Source: Dehalococcoidales bacterium
GTDB lineage: Bacteria; Chloroflexota; Dehalococcoidia; Dehalococcoidales; UBA2162
Direction: 5' to 3'
NCBI GenBank assembly: GCA_002685815.1
Contig: NYYM01000012.1
Span: 1 to 9,963 of the forward strand
Length of the DNA: 9,963 nt
In this document: one piece after another, positions 5,756 to 9,963 of the stretch
Layout: each line of letters opens with the position of its first letter
How positions within the stretch are numbered: position 1 is the stretch's first letter
Position numbers and translations under genes: made by a program
Notes under the pieces: generated by a model
What the model was told of the DNA's origin: nothing
The model's database searches: none
What the model saw: only the letters and a program-made list of their open reading frames with translations

Positions 5756-7501
5756 CTACCGCCAAGCGTCGATGCTGAAAACCGGAGCGTTGAAACGGCC
5801 GCCGCTGAGTTGAACACAGGCCTCTTCTTGCCCGCCGGCCACGATTATGCAGCTTTCAGTCGGCTCACTGACCACCGGTACCAGGTAATCTTCGGGCAGT
5901 TCTTTCCAGTGCTTTCCCGATGTTTTTTCAATCCCCATCCAGCCGTTGGTGGTCAAATCGGGCCAGGAGCGGTTCTTGTAATTCTTCACCGGTTCAAAGC
6001 TCTTCCGGTATATCCACTCATAGACCTCGTCTTTTGACTTGAATCCGATGTCGTTCAGGTGCTGGGCCATCTCAGGGACCATGATGAGTATCCAGCCTCC
6101 CTCCATAGTAGACCAGAGGGCCGGGAAGAGGTACTCCAGCCAGTTATGGGGTCCTGGCTGCCCTTTGACGTCCAGCCGCCTGGCTATGCCGCCATGCCCG
6201 CTCTTTTGAGTGGCCCGGTAGCCGCCTGGAGAGAACTGGTGACCTAGCATACCGCCGTGATTTCCAATTCCGCTCATAACCATGACCACGCTTTCGTCCT
6301 TCCTGAAACCACTCTCTTCATTCAGGCCTCTCCAGGCCGAGGGCAGGCCGTCCGTATTTTCGGCAAAGCAGACGCCCCCGTTATTGAGAGGGCTGCCGTG
6401 GGAACTCATCCGGTTAACCCCTGGAGTGGCCCCGCTCAGGTTGATCGCCATAAGCTGATAGGTCCGGCCAATGGGCCCGTTCACCGGACTCCCCGGACCG
6501 AGGTGACCGCAGCCCGTATTCATCTTTATCTCTTTGGCAATGGGCCCGCTGACACACATCACCTGACTCGGGAAATTAGTCGTGCCGATGGGGCAGCCCG
6601 ATTCGGCAATGGCCAGCACCAAAGGCAGGTGTTCCGGTTTGCATCCGGCCATAACGGCAATGGTGGCCACCTTTTCCACGGTGGCTTTCCAGTTCATCGG
6701 TTGGAACAATACCGCGTCGCCTTGCCTCCTCTGCCCCCTTATTCCGAGTCTTTCGCTGTGCAGGGTGAGCAGTTCGTCAGGGGCGTGGCTGGTGCCGGTC
6801 AACATCTCGCGTACCCGTTCCTCGGTGGGTACTCTGATGGGCAGGCCGTCCGTATAAACGGACAGAGGCGCCTCTACCGGCGAGGGGATGTCTTTTGTCT
6901 GCTGGTAAAAGGCCTCGGCTTCATCCAACGTACCTTCAAAGAGTATTCTCTGCTGAGGCGGTTCCCAGCGGCCGCTTTCCTTTTCCTTTTCCGTCAAAGG
7001 TCGGGTCAATTCTTCAAGCATGGGTTCGATGAAGATTTCAACGTCTTCCGGTCCCGGAAGAATGCGGGAAGCGTGCATGAACCGTACGTTGGGGATACCC
7101 TGTGACAGGGCCTCTTGCTTGACCATTTCATCCTGGTCGGCAAAATCAACCGTCACCGTTGGAATGCCCGCTTTTTCAAGTTCTGCTATGTAAGGCAACT
7201 GCCTCCACACCGCCCCGCTTCACCAGCATATCGCTTGTATCAGCCCGTCAGCCGTTTTCATCTCCTCTTTTGATAACCGGACCGGCTCAATGCCGTAGGT
7301 CTTCTTTATTTTCCAGTTCACGTTGGGGTAGTCCATTTTCAGCTTTTTCTCCAGGGGTATGGTAATATCCGGCTCTCCGGTAATGCTGAAATAGATTTCC
7401 TTGCCGTCCAGGGTGCTGAGACGGGGCGCCAGGGCAGACGTGTCCACCGGATCTGTAATACCCGCCGGATTGAGATACTTATATACCTTGTCCTCAGCCA
7501 T
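5756..7501 (-). CDS. UGSC-type selenoprotein, UGA-encoded Sec94, two domains
   Basis: Seen as two same-frame pieces separated only by TGA at 7220-7222. With read-through it is one 581-aa protein with Sec94 in the context AICW-U-SGAVWRQ. An N-terminal section (LAPRLSTLDGKEIYF, then Sec, then AELEKAGIPTVTVDF and ELTRPLTEKEKESG, to about residue 180) fits the UGSC (seleno)protein family, in which Sec or Cys sits at this spot as the presumed redox centre. The C-terminal section (YTDGLPIRVPTEERV, TVEKVATIAVMAGCKPEHLP, NTGCGHLGPGSPVNGPIGR, to the TAG at 5756) resembles a protein usually found beside UGSC proteins, here fused. No TM or signal peptide: cytoplasmic. Start: ATG 7501, with AAGGAG 7 nt upstream; the ATG at 7507 is too close to it. 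Reaction unknown; a reductive or C-S/C-X cleaving role is only a guess. It needs selA/B/C/D, not in this window. The alternative is a nonsense-mutated gene, disfavoured by the SECIS-like hairpin. Confidence 0.85.
7185..7213 (-). promoter_or_regulatory. Bacterial SECIS-like hairpin after the UGA
   Basis: Counting U of UGA as 1, the mRNA pairs G10-C38, C11-G37, then (after a G12/A36 mismatch) G13-U35, U14-A34, G15-C33, U16-A32, G17-U31. Next comes a bulged G18, then A19-U30, G20-C29, G21-C28, C22-G27 and a four-base loop A23-G24-U25-U26. E. coli fdhF has a bulge at 17, four pairs, and loop 22-25 with G23-U24. This element has the same plan shifted by one base, with G24-U25 in the loop. It would bind SelB to insert selenocysteine. 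Confidence 0.8.
7220..7222 (-). other. In-frame UGA, predicted selenocysteine codon (Sec94)
   Basis: The TGA separates 93 codons upstream from 487 codons downstream in the same frame. The protein sequence stays family-like directly on both sides (ADGLIQAICW before, IAELEKAGIPTV after), and the GTG at 7210 that would restart translation has no ribosome site. Sec insertion explains all of this. Confidence 0.82.
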
Positions 7502-7538
7502 TCTCATTCTCCTTGATTTTTCTCTATTTTGGTATCCA

Positions 7539-7568
7539 AGTGTAGCCCTCCCCTGAATATTTTGTCAA
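7539..7568 (-). promoter_or_regulatory. Promoter of the selenoprotein gene
   Basis: On the - strand a perfect TTGACA (7563-7568) is followed after 18 bp by TACACT (7539-7544). The predicted start near 7532 gives about 31 nt of leader before the ATG at 7501, including AAGGAG. Confidence 0.6.
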
Positions 7569-7613
7569 CGACAGCGATGATCGAAAAATGGCGCTGCCTC
7601 GGGTGTTGATTCG

Positions 7614-7622
7614 TGGTATAAT
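7614..7622 (+). promoter_or_regulatory. Extended -10 promoter of the HAD gene
   Basis: TGGTATAAT is a perfect extended -10 (TGn plus TATAAT at 7617-7622). The -35 region is weak, as is usual for extended -10 promoters. The predicted start near 7629 gives about 40 nt of leader and makes the ATG at 7669 the only reasonable start. It is divergent from the selenoprotein promoter about 45 bp away. Confidence 0.65.
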
Positions 7623-7668
7623 CCGGGTATCCGGCAGCATTAAATACTTGGAAAGAAGAAACAGAGCC

Positions 7669-8343
7669 ATGAATTCCTTAACCGTGATTTTTGATGTCGG
7701 GGGCACTTTGCTCAGTTCTCCCGACCTCCATCATGCCATCGCCACTAATTTGCTCGACCGCGAGTCGGACAGGGAAACACGCGATTTCGTTGAGGGTATA
7801 TTTGTTGACATCACTCAAAATCAAAAGCCATACCGGCGTGTTGAAGAAAGGATTGCGGCCACATTGGCAGTGATGGCCCGGGAATACGGGTATCAGGATA
7901 TTTCCAGTCGGACTCATGATATCTACGATGACGTTTTTTTTCTCAGGTCCTATCTCTTCCCCGAGACCCCGGATGCTCTGGAAACCCTCCACGCCCACTC
8001 TGTCCGGATGATTATTGCCAGTGATGCGGATGCCGGTTTGGTGGACGCGCAGGTAGCCAGACATCACCTTGAGAAATATTTTGCCGAGATCTGCACCTCG
8101 GATCAAGTTGAGGCATTCAAACCTTCCTCCAAATATGTAGAACTCCTGAAAAAGTATGTCCTGGACAATGAAGAAAACTGCTATTTCGTTGGAGACGGCA
8201 TCCAGGATGTTGAGTGCGGCCGGAGACTTGGTATCAAGTCCGTACTGGTAGACCGGCGGGGTTTAAATGGTGACACGGGTGCCGACTACGTCATCCCCGA
8301 TCTATCCGGACTGGTACAAGTATTGAGCTTGGAACAAGATTAG
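7669..8343 (+). CDS. HAD-superfamily hydrolase
   Basis: 224-aa haloacid-dehalogenase-superfamily protein with a helical cap inserted after motif I (subclass I layout); cytoplasmic. Motif I is FDVGGTLL with nucleophile Asp9. The residue two after it, Asp in classic phosphatases, is Gly11 here. Motif II Ser118 is in MIIASDA, motif III Lys151 in FKPSSK, and motif IV is FVGDGIQDVECG with Asp176 and Asp180. The tail (GADYVIPDLSGLVQVL) is typical of PGP/YjjG-like HADs. The extended -10 at 7614-7622 excludes longer upstream starts such as GCGCTGCC-region codons near 7588; the ribosome site (GAAAGAAG) is weak. Likely acts on a small phosphorylated metabolite or related compound. The substrate is unknown and the Gly at Asp+2 leaves the phosphatase mechanism uncertain. 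Confidence 0.88.
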   Translation: MNSLTVIFDVGGTLLSSPDLHHAIATNLLDRESDRETRDFVEGIFVDITQNQKPYRRVEERIAATLAVMAREYGYQDISSRTHDIYDDVFFLRSYLFPETPDALETLHAHSVRMIIASDADAGLVDAQVARHHLEKYFAEICTSDQVEAFKPSSKYVELLKKYVLDNEENCYFVGDGIQDVECGRRLGIKSVLVDRRGLNGDTGADYVIPDLSGLVQVLSLEQD

Positions 8344-8435
8344 TTCCCGGACGTCTCCTGATCGGGCACAAACGTTCGGAATCGATATTCTGACCGAGTC
8401 AAACTACCAGGCTGAACACTCGTTGGGTATTGAAG

Positions 8436-9584
8436 ATGATGCCGGGTAAAATTGTTGTTATCGCAGTCATAACAGCCATGCTGATAGTAGGGTTAGCTTT
8501 CGGTTGTGCCGTTTCAAAATCTCCTGCTCCGCCTGAGCCTGCCGGCAGGCCATCCCCCGCCATAGACGTTGCGGTGGTGGTGGCCGGGCTCGATACTCCC
8601 TGGGCAGTGGAGTTTGCCCCGGATGGGCGCATCTTCATCACCGAACGGCCCGGCCGAGTGAGGATCGTAAAAGACGGGCAGTTGCTGGAAGAGCCCTGGT
8701 TCACCATCGATATCGCCCGGGGCGGTGAGTCCGGACTGCTCGGTCTGGCCCTCGACCCTCGGTTTGAGCAAAACGGATTCGTCTATTTAGCCTATACCTA
8801 CCGTGACCCGGATGGCAATCTGGAAAACCGCCTTGTCCGGCTGCGGGATGACCCGTCAGCTGACAAGGGCGAGTTGGATATCGTCTTGGTTGACGGGGTG
8901 GTAGGGGCCAGCAATCACGACGGCGGACGGGTACGTTTTGGATCTGACAACAAGCTCTACTGGACTACCGGAGATGCTCAGGACTCGGAACTGTCCCAGG
9001 ACCTGACCTCTCTCAACGGTAAGATCCTGCGCCTCAATAGCGATGGGACAATACCCGCCGACAACCCCTTTCCTGGCTCTCTGGTGTATTCTTACGGGCA
9101 TCGTAATCCCCAAGGACTGGCCTGGCAACCGAGCACCGGCAGGCTCTATGCTACCGAACACGGCCCCAGCGGGTTCCAAGGCTCCGGTCAGGACGAGGTA
9201 AACTACATCGAAGCCGGCAATAACTACGGCTGGCCGACCATCACCGGAGACGGAACTCAGACAGGCTTGACCTCACCTGTTATCCACAGCGGGACCTCTG
9301 AAACCTGGGCGCCCAGTGGGGCTACTTTCGTGGTCGGTGGTGTCTGTGACGGCTCTCTGCTCTTCGTGGGTCTGCGGGGTCAGACTCTTTACCGGCTAAC
9401 CCTCGACCCTAAACACCCCGACAAGGTGGTTGTTTTTGAGCGTTTGTTGGCCGATGAGTTCGGCCGGCTCCGGGATGTTACTCAGGGGCCCGATGGGGCC
9501 ATCTATATCCTGACCAGCAACCGCGACGGGCGGGGCCGCCCGGCCGATGACGATGACAAGCTGCTCAGATTGGTGGTAAGGTGA
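8436..9584 (+). CDS. PQQ-dependent aldose sugar dehydrogenase (GSDH family), lipoprotein-type
   Basis: About 382 aa. An N-terminal hydrophobic segment (IVVIAVITAMLIVGLAFG) ends at Cys24 in a lipobox-like AFGC, followed by a Pro-rich linker, so it is probably exported and lipid-anchored. The mature part is a six-bladed beta-propeller of the glucose/sorbosone dehydrogenase family, which oxidises aldoses with PQQ and passes electrons to the respiratory chain. Family marks: LDTPWAVEFAPDGRIFITER, LLGLALDPRF, NHDGGRVRFG with the presumed catalytic His161, YSYGHRNPQGLAW, TEHGPSG, GQDEVNYIEAGNNYGWP. Near the end is an acidic DDDDK. The start is uncertain: TTG 8430, ATG 8436 and ATG 8439 are in frame and the ribosome site is weak; 8436 is chosen. 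It is 92 bp after the HAD gene. Whether the host makes PQQ cannot be seen here. Confidence 0.88.
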   Translation: MMPGKIVVIAVITAMLIVGLAFGCAVSKSPAPPEPAGRPSPAIDVAVVVAGLDTPWAVEFAPDGRIFITERPGRVRIVKDGQLLEEPWFTIDIARGGESGLLGLALDPRFEQNGFVYLAYTYRDPDGNLENRLVRLRDDPSADKGELDIVLVDGVVGASNHDGGRVRFGSDNKLYWTTGDAQDSELSQDLTSLNGKILRLNSDGTIPADNPFPGSLVYSYGHRNPQGLAWQPSTGRLYATEHGPSGFQGSGQDEVNYIEAGNNYGWPTITGDGTQTGLTSPVIHSGTSETWAPSGATFVVGGVCDGSLLFVGLRGQTLYRLTLDPKHPDKVVVFERLLADEFGRLRDVTQGPDGAIYILTSNRDGRGRPADDDDKLLRLVVR

Positions 9585-9589
9585 GGCCA

Positions 9590-9963
9590 GTGACAAAAAA
9601 ACGAATTGACAGCTTGCTGGTGGAGAGAGAACTGGTCGAGAGCCGGAATAAGGCTCAGGCTTTGATCATGGCTGGAAAGGTGACTGTCGAGGGAAAGTTC
9701 GTGGCCAAGGCCGGGATAATGGTGGCCGAAGAGGCCGTGATTAGCCTGGCTGACCCTTCCCCCTTTGTTGGTCGGGGTGGTCTCAAACTTGACCATGCCC
9801 TCGACAGGTTCCAGCTTGACGTTTCCTCCCGCGTGGTGGCCGATATTGGGGCCTCAACCGGAGGCTTTACCGATTGCCTGCTCAAGCGGGGGGCCAGCCG
9901 GGTGTACGCTATTGACGTGGGCTACGGTCAACTGGACTACCGTCTGAGGCGGGATTCACGCGT
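9590..9963 (+). CDS. tlyA: TlyA family rRNA methyltransferase (partial, runs off end)
   Basis: The first 124 codons are visible. An N-terminal S4 RNA-binding domain (KRIDSLLVERELVESRNKAQ and LIMAGKVTVEGK) is followed by GRGGLKLDHALDRFQL with the FtsJ-type catalytic Lys in GGLKL. Then comes the SAM-binding loop VVADIGASTGGFTDCLL and AIDVGYGQLDYRL. The family 2'-O-methylates cytidines in 16S and/or 23S rRNA, and some members are called haemolysins by history. The start GTG 9590 has AAGGTG (9578-9583) six bases upstream; an in-frame GTG at 9581 would overlap the previous stop. It is nearly contiguous with the sugar dehydrogenase gene, so the two are probably co-transcribed. Truncated only by the window edge. 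Confidence 0.92.
   Translation, partial: MTKKRIDSLLVERELVESRNKAQALIMAGKVTVEGKFVAKAGIMVAEEAVISLADPSPFVGRGGLKLDHALDRFQLDVSSRVVADIGASTGGFTDCLLKRGASRVYAIDVGYGQLDYRLRRDSR

Noticed and set aside
6257..7105. 282-aa + strand open frame opposite the selenoprotein gene
   Set aside because: It is antisense to a well-conserved coding sequence, its translation shows no domain, and it has no ribosome site. It arises from the codon usage of the opposite strand.
7220..7222. TGA read as an ordinary nonsense mutation
   Set aside because: No second lesion, same frame on both sides, a SECIS-like hairpin at the right distance and a family known for Sec at this site favour selenocysteine. Kept as the alternative.
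8348..8370. CCCG...CGGG hairpin after the HAD gene
   Set aside because: Four-pair stem with a 13-nt loop and no T-run; not a credible terminator.

Overview
The window looks like a bacterial chromosome segment of roughly balanced GC, with short intergenic gaps and Shine-Dalgarno (SD) sites before most genes. No rRNA, tRNA, CRISPR array, IS element or phage gene is visible. The small Cys-motif membrane protein, the SH3-like small protein and a UGSC-type selenoprotein remind me of uncultured Chloroflexota (Dehalococcoidia-like) genomes. That placement is from memory and low confidence; the sequence itself only shows an organism likely to insert selenocysteine at UGA.

Left part (1-3579, all +): an MFS transporter whose best-placed start codon is ATA, an aldo/keto reductase with its own promoter and an overlapping dyad, a flavin-reductase-fold FMN protein, and a SemiSWEET-like small transporter. 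The first three could form a small uptake and redox set, but no substrate can be read from sequence.

Middle part (3580-5760): a zone of small and broken genes. On the - strand are a DUF1059-like gene and a DHFR/RibD-C-like reductase, each broken by one missing base. On the + strand are a 68-aa Cys-motif/TM protein, a possible 22-aa microprotein with a perfect SD, a 77-aa SH3-like protein, and the last ~55 codons of a second MFS transporter, also frameshifted. A 13-bp perfect inverted repeat lies at the end of the Cys-motif gene.

Right part (5756-9963): the most notable locus is a - strand gene (5756-7501) interrupted by one in-frame TGA at 7220-7222. The TGA is followed at once by a hairpin with nearly the geometry of the E. 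coli fdhF SECIS. Read through, it is a 581-aa two-domain protein of the UGSC (seleno)protein type. It has a good sigma70-like promoter and is divergent from a HAD hydrolase with an extended -10 promoter. Then come a lipoprotein-type PQQ-dependent aldose dehydrogenase and, almost overlapping it, a tlyA-type rRNA methyltransferase that runs off the end.
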